Assembly (NCBI GenBank): GCA_944385065.1
Contig: CALWVX010000120.1
Location: 1-5,298, forward strand
Reading direction: 5' to 3'
DNA from: an uncultured Oscillospiraceae bacterium
Lineage (GTDB): Bacteria; Bacillota; Clostridia; Oscillospirales; Oscillospiraceae
DNA length: 5,298 nt
Both the position numbers and the translations under genes were made by a program. The notes under the pieces were generated by a model, which saw nothing but the letters and a program-made list of their open reading frames with translations, searched no databases and was not told the origin of the DNA. Positions 1 to 5,298 of the stretch are shown here, one piece after another. How positions within the stretch are numbered: position 1 is the stretch's first letter; each line of letters begins with the position of its first letter.

Positions 1-36
1 TTTCTTTCAGAGGGTCGGGAGACGGCGGCTTGGTCT

Positions 37-54
37 TAAATTGTTCACAATTTA
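37..54. promoter_or_regulatory. 18-bp palindrome, candidate operator over the -35 box
   Basis: TAAATTGT and ACAATTTA are perfect 8-base inverted arms separated by TC. The centre of the palindrome contains the TTCACA -35 candidate of the upstream promoter, so a dimeric repressor bound here would block polymerase. TetR-family dimers typically bind such short palindromes next to their own gene. Assigning it to the TetR encoded at 208 is an inference. An unrelated regulator is also possible because the sequence differs from the second palindrome at 107-122. Confidence 0.5.
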
Positions 55-73
55 TTTACGGAACAAATATAGA
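44..73 (+). promoter_or_regulatory. Candidate sigma-A promoter P1
   Basis: TTCACA at 44-49 matches the TTGACA consensus at five of six positions. It is followed after 18 bases by TATAGA at 68-73, which matches four of six. Transcription would start near 80 and read into the TetR gene at 208. The -35 box lies inside the 37-54 palindrome. It is weaker than the promoter just downstream, so it may be an alternative start or not be used. Confidence 0.35.
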
Positions 74-98
74 TGAGGCCGTCTGTCACTGCTATAAT
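70..98 (+). promoter_or_regulatory. Candidate extended -10 promoter P2 for the operon
   Basis: TATAAT at 93-98 is a perfect -10 hexamer, and TG sits one base upstream (90-91), giving a full extended -10 element TGCTATAAT. The -35 region at 70-75 (TAGATG, 17-base spacing) is poor, which extended -10 promoters tolerate. Transcription should begin around 104-106, leaving a leader of about 100 bases before the TetR start. The start point falls at the edge of the 107-122 palindrome, a good arrangement for repression. This is the best promoter seen in the window. Confidence 0.6.
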
Positions 99-106
99 CC
101 CGGTTA

Positions 107-122
107 TAGACGAAACCGTCTA
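107..122. promoter_or_regulatory. Palindromic candidate TetR operator at the transcription start
   Basis: TAGACG and CGTCTA are perfect 6-base inverted arms around AAAC. After one mismatched pair, the TT at 104-105 pairs with the AA at 124-125. The half-site CCGTCT recurs at 79-84, and its reverse complement AGACGG occurs at 20-25. The palindrome lies just downstream of the TATAAT box, so binding would block initiation from P2. Autoregulation by the TetR encoded at 208 is an inference from family habit and position. Confidence 0.5.
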
Positions 123-207
123 AAAGTGAGGCGGGGCTGGAAGAGCCGAAGGCCCCGGTCCCCGAAGGCAGACCCCGGCGGTATCAGAGGGAAGGAGGAG
201 CTGCAGC
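123..207 (+). promoter_or_regulatory. GC-rich 5' leader with ribosome binding site of the TetR gene
   Basis: This is the probable untranslated leader between the promoter region and the TetR ATG. It can form local stems (GGGGC 133-137 with GCCCC 152-156, or GGCT 135-138 with AGCC 144-147), and it carries the direct repeat CCGAAGGC at 146-153 and 162-169. AAGGAGG at 192-198 lies nine bases before the ATG at 208 and fixes the start. I do not recognise any known riboswitch or attenuator here, and no U-run follows the stems. Confidence 0.45.
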
Positions 208-858
208 ATGACACAAAAGGAGCGGCAGGAGCACAGCAAAGAGATGATCTACCAGGCGGCCCTGGAGGAGTTTGGAACCTACGGCTATGACAAGGTGAAC
301 ATGGAGCGGATCTGCGGCAGCCACGGCATCTCCAAGGGCATGATGTATCACTATTATTCCGGCAAGGACGACCTGTTCCTGCTGTGCGTCAGGCGGACCT
401 TTGAGGAGCTCAAGGCCCATGTGGAGCGGGATATGGCGGCGCTGGAGGGGCAGGACACCCCGGAGGTCATCAAGGATTTCTTCATGATCCGGGAGTATTA
501 TTTCCAGCTGCACCCCAAGCAGAAGATGATCTTTGAGTGCGCCGTGCTCCGGCCGCCCAAGCATCTGACCGAGCAGATTCAGGCGCTTCGGGGTCCGATC
601 CGCCGACTGAACCAGGATTTCATGGAACAGCTTGTGAAGAGAATTCCACTTCGGGCGGGGCTGACGCCGGAGGCGGTCATCCGCTATATGGAGAGCCTGG
701 AGTCCTATTTCCAGAACATTCTGGTCCATTACCGGGGGGAAGAGCCGGCCCGGGATTTTCACACCATGCTGGAATCCGCGGGCGAGATTCTGGATATGGT
801 CCTGTTTGGGATTCTTCCGCAGCCGGACTCGGCTTCATCGGGGCGGCGGCCGTCCTGA
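208..858 (+). CDS. TetR/AcrR-family transcriptional regulator
   Basis: This is a 216-residue predicted cytoplasmic DNA-binding repressor, the usual length for the family. The N-terminal helix-turn-helix domain spans about residues 10-57. It has the classic pattern of AALEEFGTYGYDKVNMERI, a turn, then GISKGMMYHYYSGKDDLF, where the recognition helix is followed by the conserved Y-x-Y/F-x-x-K-x-x-L. The remaining helical C-terminal half is the ligand-binding and dimerisation domain, which diverges and does not reveal the ligand. AAGGAGG at 192-198 supports the start. It is first in a four-gene operon-like cluster with an exporter, the common arrangement of a local repressor that senses an exported compound. 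Palindromes at 37-54 and 107-122 are candidate binding sites. The last dozen residues (polar, Ser/Pro/Arg-rich) look like a non-conserved tail. Family assignment is firm; ligand and targets are inferred. Confidence 0.93.
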   Translation: MTQKERQEHSKEMIYQAALEEFGTYGYDKVNMERICGSHGISKGMMYHYYSGKDDLFLLCVRRTFEELKAHVERDMAALEGQDTPEVIKDFFMIREYYFQLHPKQKMIFECAVLRPPKHLTEQIQALRGPIRRLNQDFMEQLVKRIPLRAGLTPEAVIRYMESLESYFQNILVHYRGEEPARDFHTMLESAGEILDMVLFGILPQPDSASSGRRPS

Positions 859-897
859 AACGGGAAGCAAAGTCAGATCGAAAAGGAGATTGCAACG

Positions 898-1431
898 ATG
901 AATCAAACCGTATCACGAGTCCTGTGGATCATTGCCGGTGTGCTGCTGTTGATTGCCGGCGTGATCTGTCTGCTCAATCCGGGCGCGGCGCTGGTCACCA
1001 TGTCGCTGTACCTCGGCATTTCCATGCTGATTTCCGGCATCATCGACATCATCATTTTTGCCAGGGGAAACCGCTGTATGGCGGGCTCCGGCTGGTTTCT
1101 GGCGGACGGCATCCTGACGGTGCTGCTCTCCCTGTTCCTGCTGTTTCATCAGGCGTTCACCATGCTCTCCCTGCCCTATATTTTCGGAATGTGGCTGCTG
1201 TTTTCCGGGATCAGCAAGTTTGTCAACTCCTTTGAGCTGAAGCGGCTGGGAGTGCCGGGCTGGGGCTGGTTCACCGCCCTGGGAATTCTGCTGGCGCTGG
1301 CTGGCTTTCTGGCGTTCTGGGATCCCATCACGGAACTGTTTGCCATTGGCGTTCTGGTGGGGCTCCTGCTGATTTTCCAGGGGGTGGCTTCGATCCTGCG
1401 CGCCTGCTTTTCCCACCGGCTTTGGAAATAG
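898..1431 (+). CDS. HdeD/DUF308-family six-helix membrane protein
   Basis: This 177-residue protein is almost entirely hydrophobic, with six probable membrane helices near residues 8-26, 31-54, 65-84, 87-107, 122-141 and 145-168. The odd-numbered helices begin helix pairs that look alike: GVLLLIAGVICLLNPG, then GWFLADGILTVLLSL, then GWGWFTALGILLALAGF followed by DP. This threefold internal repeat of helix hairpins, with a Gly-rich helix ending in NPG or DP, is typical of DUF308. The family is named after E. coli HdeD, an inner-membrane protein linked to acid resistance, but its molecular role is not settled. AAGGAG at 883-888, nine bases before the ATG, supports the start. It lies 39 bases after the TetR gene and 50 before the exporter, so it is probably co-transcribed. 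A role in envelope stress beside an exporter is only an inference. Confidence 0.85.
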   Translation: MNQTVSRVLWIIAGVLLLIAGVICLLNPGAALVTMSLYLGISMLISGIIDIIIFARGNRCMAGSGWFLADGILTVLLSLFLLFHQAFTMLSLPYIFGMWLLFSGISKFVNSFELKRLGVPGWGWFTALGILLALAGFLAFWDPITELFAIGVLVGLLLIFQGVASILRACFSHRLWK

Positions 1432-1468
1432 GCGCCTGACAGACCCGGCAGGACAGCCACATTGACAC

Positions 1469-1481
1469 AAGGAGGATTCAT
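1469..1481 (+). promoter_or_regulatory. Ribosome binding site of the first ABC half-exporter
   Basis: A full AAGGAGG at 1469-1475 sits six bases before the ATG at 1482 and fixes that start. The 50-base gap after the DUF308 gene holds no convincing terminator, which supports read-through from upstream. Confidence 0.7.
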
Positions 1482-3242
1482 ATGCTGAAATTACTTCACA
1501 ACATGCGGCGGAAGGAGCGGATCATGGCCGCCGTGTGCGCGGTGCTCATTCTCGGGCAGATTTACTTTGACCTGTCCCTGCCCGACTATATGAGCAGCCT
1601 GACCGTTTTGATCAAGACGCCGGGAAGCACCATGTCGGATATTCTGAACACCGGCCTGGAGATGCTGGGCTGCACGCTGGCCAGCGCGGTGCTGTGCGTC
1701 ATCTGCGGCTATCTCACCGCAAGGGTGGCCGCCGGATTCAGCTTCTCCATCCGGGAGCGCGTGTTCCAAAAGATTGCGGACTTCGGCCAGCAGGAGATGA
1801 TGGCCTTCTCGGTCCCCAGTCTCATCAACCGCACCACCAACGACATCACCCAGGTGCAGATGCTGGTGGCCATGGGCCTTCAGATTCTCATCAAGTCCCC
1901 GGTGATGGCGGTGTGGGCCATCATCAAGATCGTCAACAAGAGCTGGACCCTCTCGGCCATCACCGCCGGGTTTGTGGCGGCCCTGCTGGTGATGATGGTG
2001 GTCATCATCGGGGTTGTCGTGCCCCGGTTCCGCCGGGTGCAGAAGCTCACCGACCACATCAACCTGGTGGCCCGGGAGAATCTGAACGGCATCAACGTGG
2101 TTCACGCCTATAACGCCGAGGACTATCAGAACGCCAAGTTCCAGAAGGGCAACGAGACGCTGATGCGCACCCAGCTGTTCAACCAGCGGGCCTTCGCCTT
2201 CCTGATGCCCGGCGTCACCCTGGCCATGAACGCCCTGTCCCTGGTGATCTACTGGGTGGGCGCTTATCTTGTGAACGCCGTGCCCGCCGCCGACGCGGCC
2301 GCCCGCCTGGCCTCCTTCAGCAGCATTGTGGTCTTCGGGACCTACGCCACCTATGTCATCATGTCCATTATGATGATGGTCATGATCATCATGCTGATCC
2401 CGGCCGCCCAGGTGTCCGCCCAGCGGATCAATGAGGTGCTGGACACCCGGAACAGCCTGACCGAGGGCTCCCGCGCCGACTCTCCGGAGACCGGAACGGT
2501 GGAATTCCGGGACGTCTCCTTCCACTACCCCTCTTCGGATAAAAATGTCCTGGAGCACATCAGCTTTACGGCCAGACGGGGAGAGACGGTGGCCTTTATC
2601 GGCGCCACCGGCAGCGGCAAGACCACGCTGGTCAGTCTGGCGGCCCGGTTCTACGACGCCACCGAGGGCCAGGTGCTGGTGGACGGGGTGGACGTGAAAG
2701 ACTATACCTTCGACGCGCTGTACGACCGCGTGGGCTACATGACCCAGAAGGCCGTCCTGTTCTCCGGAGACATCCGCAGCAACATTCTCTTTGGAGACAG
2801 CCGGGGCGGCGGCACCGACGAGGACGTCCGGCAGGCGCTGGACCTGGCCCAGGCCAGCGAATTTGTGGAAAAGCTGCCCCAGGGAATCCGCGCCCCCATC
2901 GCCGAGGGAGGCACCAACGTGTCCGGCGGACAGAAGCAGCGGCTCTCCATCGCCCGGGCCCTGGCCCGGAGACCGGAGATTCTGGTGTTTGACGACTCCT
3001 TCTCCGCCCTGGACTACCGCACCGACGCCAGGCTGCGGGCGGGCCTGGACCGGGAGCTGAAGGACACCACCCGGCTGATCGTGGCCCAGCGCATCGGCAC
3101 CATTCGGGACGCGGACAAGATCATCGTTCTGGATGAGGGGAAGATGGTGGGGATGGGCACCCACGAGGAACTGATGAAGACCTGCCCGGTCTATCAGGAG
3201 ATCGCCCGGTCCCAGCTCTCCCAGGAAGAGCTGGGCGCGTAA
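1482..3242 (+). CDS. ABC half-exporter (membrane domain + ATPase), degenerate-site subunit
   Basis: This 586-residue protein has the usual length and order of a type IV (MdlB/MsbA-like) half-exporter. The membrane domain spans about residues 1-310, with helices near 12-30, 61-83, 134-152, 157-180, 238-264 and 281-305. It includes the conserved RTTND at 117-121 in the first cytoplasmic loop region. The ATPase domain runs from about 340 to the end: A-loop Tyr349, Walker A GATGSGKTT at 374-382 (Lys380), Q-loop Gln422, signature VSGGQ at 480-484, Walker B ending in Asp504, and D-loop SALD. Two catalytic positions are atypical: Asp505 replaces the usual Glu, and Gln536 replaces the switch His (VAQRIGTI). 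Both are hallmarks of the subunit that forms the degenerate ATP site in heterodimeric exporters such as BmrC or TM287. It should pair with the product of the next gene, 13 bases downstream. The cargo (drug, peptide or lipid) cannot be read from the sequence. Confidence 0.93.
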   Translation: MLKLLHNMRRKERIMAAVCAVLILGQIYFDLSLPDYMSSLTVLIKTPGSTMSDILNTGLEMLGCTLASAVLCVICGYLTARVAAGFSFSIRERVFQKIADFGQQEMMAFSVPSLINRTTNDITQVQMLVAMGLQILIKSPVMAVWAIIKIVNKSWTLSAITAGFVAALLVMMVVIIGVVVPRFRRVQKLTDHINLVARENLNGINVVHAYNAEDYQNAKFQKGNETLMRTQLFNQRAFAFLMPGVTLAMNALSLVIYWVGAYLVNAVPAADAAARLASFSSIVVFGTYATYVIMSIMMMVMIIMLIPAAQVSAQRINEVLDTRNSLTEGSRADSPETGTVEFRDVSFHYPSSDKNVLEHISFTARRGETVAFIGATGSGKTTLVSLAARFYDATEGQVLVDGVDVKDYTFDALYDRVGYMTQKAVLFSGDIRSNILFGDSRGGGTDEDVRQALDLAQASEFVEKLPQGIRAPIAEGGTNVSGGQKQRLSIARALARRPEILVFDDSFSALDYRTDARLRAGLDRELKDTTRLIVAQRIGTIRDADKIIVLDEGKMVGMGTHEELMKTCPVYQEIARSQLSQEELGA

Positions 3243-3255
3243 GGAGGGATTCCAG
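3241..3255 (+). promoter_or_regulatory. Ribosome binding site overlapping the preceding stop codon
   Basis: AAGGAGG at 3241-3247 starts within the TAA stop (3240-3242) of the first half-exporter and lies eight bases before ATG 3256. This suggests translational coupling, which would help make the two partners in equal amounts. It also favours ATG 3256 over the in-frame ATGs at 3265, 3268 and 3280. Confidence 0.7.
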
Positions 3256-3726
3256 ATGCCAACTATGATGCCAGGAAGAATGAGCGCCCCCGGGAAAAGC
3301 AAGCGGGGGATTGGCGGCGTGCTGAAAGAACTGTTCACCTACTCCAACAAGTTGATAGTGCCGTCCATCGTCGCCCTTCTCTTTGCCGTGGCGGGCGCGG
3401 TGCTGACCATTGTCGGGCCGAATCTGCTCAGCCAGATCACAGATCTCATATCAGACGCCCTGGGGGGAGAGATTGATCTGGCGGCCATCGGCCGCATCGG
3501 CGTGATGCTGCTGGTGATCTACGGCCTGAGCGCCGTGTTCACCTATGTGGAGCACTTCATCATGGCCACGGTGACCCTGGACCTGTCCCGGGATATGCGG
3601 CAGGACCTGTCCCGGAAGATCAACCGGGTGCCCATGAGCTATTTCAGCACGGTGTCCTACGGCGACATCCTCAGCCGCGTCACAGCACCCTGCAGCAGGC
3701 GCTGGCCAACAGCCTGCCCTCCATGA
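3256..3726 (+). CDS. N-terminal fragment of the second ABC half-exporter
   Basis: This open frame encodes 156 residues. Residues 1-143 are true half-exporter sequence: a cytoplasmic N-terminus, TM1 near 33-54, TM2 near 79-103, then the cytoplasmic helix with DLSRDMRQDLSRKINRVP and SYGDILSRVT. The last 13 residues (APCSRRWPTACPP) are out-of-frame reading after the shift and have no family resemblance. It ends at TGA 3724-3726, which overlaps the ATG of the next frame as ATGA. With only two helices and no ATPase domain, it should not work alone. The start is supported by AAGGAGG at 3241-3247. Confidence 0.6.
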   Translation: MPTMMPGRMSAPGKSKRGIGGVLKELFTYSNKLIVPSIVALLFAVAGAVLTIVGPNLLSQITDLISDALGGEIDLAAIGRIGVMLLVIYGLSAVFTYVEHFIMATVTLDLSRDMRQDLSRKINRVPMSYFSTVSYGDILSRVTAPCSRRWPTACPP

Positions 3727-5045
3727 TCAGCGCGGGGACCCAGTTTATCGGCTGCCTGATCATGATGTTTGTCACCGAGTGGCGCATGGCCCTGGCCGCC
3801 GTCGCCGTCACGCTGGCGGGCTTCCTCATCATGGCCCTGGTCAAGCTCCGCTCCCAGAAATACTTCCGGGCCCGGCAGGAGAACCTGAGTACCCTCAACG
3901 GCTATATCGAGGAGATGTACTCCGGCCACGACGTGGTGCGGCTCTCCCGGGCCAACGATCAGGTCAAGCAGACCTTCGGCGGCATGAACGCGGTGCTCTA
4001 CGACGCCGAGTGGCGCAGCCAGTTCCTCTCCGGCATCATGCAGCCCCTGATGACCATTATCGGCAACCTGGGCTATGTGGTGGTGTGCGTGCTGGGGTCC
4101 GCTCTGGCCATGAGCGGCGAGATCACCTTTGGCGTCATTGTGGCCTTCATCCTCTATGTGCGGCTGTTCACCTCGCCTCTGAGCACCCTGGCCCAGGGCA
4201 TGACCCAGATGCAGACGGCCGCGGCGGCGGGCGACCACATCTTCGACTTCCTCCACGAGGAGGAGATGTCCGACGAGCGCGGCAAGAGCGCGGTTCTCAC
4301 CGATGTGAAGGGCGAGGTGGAGTTTGAGCACGTCCGCTTCAGCTACCCCAACAACCCGGATAAAATCATCATCAAGGACTTCTCCGCCCACATCCGGCCG
4401 GGCCAGAAGGTGGCCATCGTGGGCCCCACCGGGGCGGGCAAGACCACCATGGTCAACCTGCTCATGCGGTTTTTTGAGATCAACAGCGGAAGCATCAAGA
4501 TCGACGGCGTGCCCACCTCGGAGATGTCCCGGGAGAGCGTCCACGATCTGTTCAGCATGGTGCTGCAGGACACCTGGCTGTTTGAGGGCACGGTGCGGGA
4601 GAATCTGGTCTATAACAAGACGGGCGTCACCGACCGGCAGCTGGAGGAGGCCTGCCGGGCCTGCGGAATCTATCACTTCATCGAGACGCTGCCCCGCGGG
4701 TTTGACACGGTGCTGAACGACAGCATCGCCATCTCGGCCGGACAGAAACAGCTGCTCACCATCGCCCGGGCCATGATTCAGGGCAACCCCATGCTGATTC
4801 TGGACGAGGCCACCTCCTCGGTGGACACCCGCACCGAGCTGATCACCCAGAAGGCCATGGACCGGCTGATGGAGCACCGCACCAGCTTTGTCATTGCCCA
4901 CCGCCTGTCCACCATCAAGAACGCCGACCTGATTCTGGTGCTGAAGGACGGCGACATCATCGAGCAGGGCACCCACGAGCAGCTGCTGGCCCGGGGCGGC
5001 TTCTACGCCGACCTCTACAACAGCCAGTTCGAGAAGGCGTCCTGA
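3723..5045 (+). CDS. C-terminal fragment of the second ABC half-exporter (TM3-TM6 + ATPase)
   Basis: This open frame encodes 440 residues from an internal Met that is not a natural start: homologous sequence extends in frame upstream to 3684, and there is no purine-rich ribosome site before 3723. It holds helices near residues 4-17, 22-40, 108-130 and 135-150, the coupling-helix region YIEEMYSGHDVVRL, and a complete ATPase domain. Motifs in this numbering are A-loop Tyr208, Walker A GPTGAGKTT at 234-242 (Lys240), Q-loop Gln282, signature SAGQ at 338-341, Walker B LILDE with Asp361 and Glu362, D-loop SSVD, and switch His393 (IAHRLSTI). Lacking TM1-TM2, it is unlikely to fold as an exporter half. 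Expression would need reinitiation at the ATGA overlap. The ATPase motifs themselves show no decay, so any break is recent. Confidence 0.65.
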   Translation: MISAGTQFIGCLIMMFVTEWRMALAAVAVTLAGFLIMALVKLRSQKYFRARQENLSTLNGYIEEMYSGHDVVRLSRANDQVKQTFGGMNAVLYDAEWRSQFLSGIMQPLMTIIGNLGYVVVCVLGSALAMSGEITFGVIVAFILYVRLFTSPLSTLAQGMTQMQTAAAAGDHIFDFLHEEEMSDERGKSAVLTDVKGEVEFEHVRFSYPNNPDKIIIKDFSAHIRPGQKVAIVGPTGAGKTTMVNLLMRFFEINSGSIKIDGVPTSEMSRESVHDLFSMVLQDTWLFEGTVRENLVYNKTGVTDRQLEEACRACGIYHFIETLPRGFDTVLNDSIAISAGQKQLLTIARAMIQGNPMLILDEATSSVDTRTELITQKAMDRLMEHRTSFVIAHRLSTIKNADLILVLKDGDIIEQGTHEQLLARGGFYADLYNSQFEKAS

Positions 5046-5053
5046 GCCGGGGC

Positions 5054-5083
5054 GGGTCCTCTCCCCCGTGTCAATCAGGACCC
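5054..5083. repeat. Short inverted repeat after the operon
   Basis: GGGTCCT at 5054-5060 and AGGACCC at 5077-5083 are perfect 7-base arms around a 16-base loop. No U-run follows, so it is not a convincing terminator alone. It may be a 3' hairpin that protects the transcript end, or chance in GC-rich DNA. Its arms share the AGGACC/GGTCCT core with the terminator stem just downstream. Confidence 0.35.
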
Positions 5084-5097
5084 CCGCGGCAGAACGC

Positions 5098-5141
5098 ACA
5101 GGACCTCGTCCGCAGATGAGATGCGGACGAGGTCCTGTTTT
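5098..5141 (+). terminator. Strong hairpin terminator of the exporter operon
   Basis: A perfect 17-base-pair stem (5098-5114 with 5122-5138) encloses the 7-base loop GATGAGA, and the stem runs into TTTT at 5138-5141. It lies about 50 bases after the last exporter stop codon. The T-run is short, but the stem is very stable and uninterrupted. On the other strand the bases after the stem are not T-rich, so it favours plus-strand termination, though it may also stop convergent transcripts. Confidence 0.85.
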
Positions 5142-5148
5142 GTCCGGA

Positions 5149-5161
5149 GGGGCGCGGCCCC
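5149..5161 (-). repeat. Small GC hairpin after the minus-strand gene
   Basis: GGGGC and GCCCC form a perfect 5-base stem with a 3-base loop, directly next to the stop codon (5162-5164) of the minus-strand gene. No U-run follows in the minus direction, so intrinsic termination here is doubtful. It could work with the large neighbouring hairpin as a 3' end structure. Confidence 0.3.
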
Positions 5162-5298
5162 TTATTCCGGGATAGTGAAGGTGAACTGGCTGCTGCCCGT
5201 ATAGCTGTCGTCCCCGGTTACGGCGATGGTCAGCTGATAGGTGCCCGGATCGGTGGGCAGGATGGCCGCGATGGCCTCGTCCCCGTCAGAGAGGAGGC
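5162..5298 (-). CDS. C-terminal end of an Ig-like repeat, probable surface protein (partial)
   Basis: Only the last 44 codons are present; the gene enters from the right edge and ends at TAA (complement of 5162-5164). The readable part includes PGTYQLTIAVTGDDSYTG and ends QFTFTIPE. The pattern P-G-T-Y, alternating beta-strand residues, then G-D-D-x-Y-T-G, is typical of bacterial Ig-like/MBG-type beta-sandwich repeats in secreted or cell-surface proteins. No LPxTG sorting motif or membrane tail follows, so any surface anchoring must come from elsewhere in the protein. It converges on the exporter operon and is probably functionally unrelated. The frame is short, but its composition and the stop next to a hairpin support it as real. 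Confidence 0.7.
   Translation of the reverse strand, partial: LLSDGDEAIAAILPTDPGTYQLTIAVTGDDSYTGSSQFTFTIPE

Larger units (their letters stand above)
3256..5045 (+). pseudogene. Frameshifted second ABC half-exporter (catalytic-site subunit)
   Basis: The two frames together encode one half-exporter that would be about 599 residues if intact. The first frame reads well through GDILSRVT (T143, codon at 3682). Homology then continues one frame back from 3684 with STLQQALANSLPSMISAG, with no in-frame ATG at the switch. The family expects SRVTNDVSTLQQ here, so Asn, Asp, Val/Ile and one extra base appear to be lost, consistent with a 10-base deletion. The sibling gene keeps this motif as RTTND. Motifs in the restored protein: Walker A at 393-401 (Lys399), Gln441, signature ISAGQ (Ser497), Walker B Asp520 and Glu521, switch His552. 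Glu and His are canonical, while SAGQ is a variant, matching the catalytic partner (BmrD/TM288 type) in a heterodimer. Real mutation or sequence error cannot be separated from this one sequence. Confidence 0.8.

Noticed and set aside
123..191. Riboswitch or attenuator in the TetR leader
   Set aside because: Stems and an 8-base direct repeat exist, but no known aptamer core, leader peptide or U-run terminator can be recognised.
30..290. Open frame of 86 codons across the leader and start of the TetR gene
   Set aside because: It overlaps the promoter elements and the TetR start in another frame, lacks a ribosome binding site, and shows no protein-like pattern.
1462..1491. TTGACA (1462-1467) as an internal promoter before the first half-exporter
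   Set aside because: The only possible -10 at 18-base spacing is TGAAAT, which lacks the critical second-position A. The start point would fall inside the coding sequence, after the ATG.
1491..3338. Long minus-strand open frame of 615 residues opposite the first half-exporter
   Set aside because: It is antisense to a gene with full family motifs and has a His, Gly, Gln and Asp-rich composition typical of shadow frames in GC-rich codons. It shows no recognisable domain.
3676..3692. Programmed -1 ribosomal frameshift at the split
   Set aside because: No slippery X-XXY-YYZ heptamer or clear downstream structure is seen. A -1 slip would still leave the conserved Asn-Asp-Val missing, so a deletion explains more.
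3657..5099. Long minus-strand open frame of 480 residues spanning the frameshift
   Set aside because: It is an antisense shadow of the second half-exporter. It runs through the lesion only because stop codons are rare in that GC-rich frame, and it has no domain signal.
1..5298. CRISPR array, tRNA, rRNA, transposase or insertion-sequence ends
   Set aside because: No regularly spaced repeats, RNA gene signatures, transposase motifs or terminal repeats were seen on either strand.

Overview
The window looks like a chromosomal piece of a GC-rich, low-GC-phylum-type (Firmicutes/Clostridia) anaerobe, possibly an Oscillospiraceae gut commensal. This rests on GC-rich codon use, strong AAGGAGG ribosome binding sites before every complete gene, and sigma-A-like promoter boxes. 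No marker gene fixes the taxon, so this is an inference.

Layout: (1) bases 1-207 form a regulatory region with two overlapping promoter candidates, two clear palindromes (37-54 and 107-122) and a GC-rich leader. (2) A TetR-family regulator lies at 208-858. (3) An HdeD/DUF308-type six-helix membrane protein lies at 898-1431. (4) An ABC half-exporter (membrane domain plus ATPase) lies at 1482-3242. (5) A second, partner half-exporter occupies 3256-5045 but is broken by a frameshift near 3682. (6) A strong hairpin terminator at 5098-5141 closes the cluster. (7) The last 44 codons of a convergent gene for an Ig-like, probably surface-exposed protein run on the minus strand from 5298 to 5162.

The four plus-strand genes are co-directional with gaps of 39, 50 and 13 bases and no visible terminator between them, so they probably form one operon. 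The likely scheme is that TetR binds the palindromes over the promoter and represses the operon until a ligand, perhaps a transported toxic compound, releases it. The two half-exporters have complementary ATPase motifs. The first has Asp for the catalytic Glu and Gln for the switch His. The second has canonical Glu and His but a variant SAGQ signature. This is the signature of an asymmetric heterodimeric exporter of the BmrCD/LmrCD/TM287-288 type.

The main oddity is that the partner predicted to carry the only fully competent hydrolysis site is the frameshifted one. Comparison with its sibling suggests a 10-base loss inside the conserved T-N-D motif. The result is two pieces that meet at an ATGA stop/start. 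The exporter is therefore probably inactive in this sequence, unless the shift is a sequence error. I see no evidence of an undescribed system: the families are known ones, and the unusual parts are the split gene and the regulatory palindromes.
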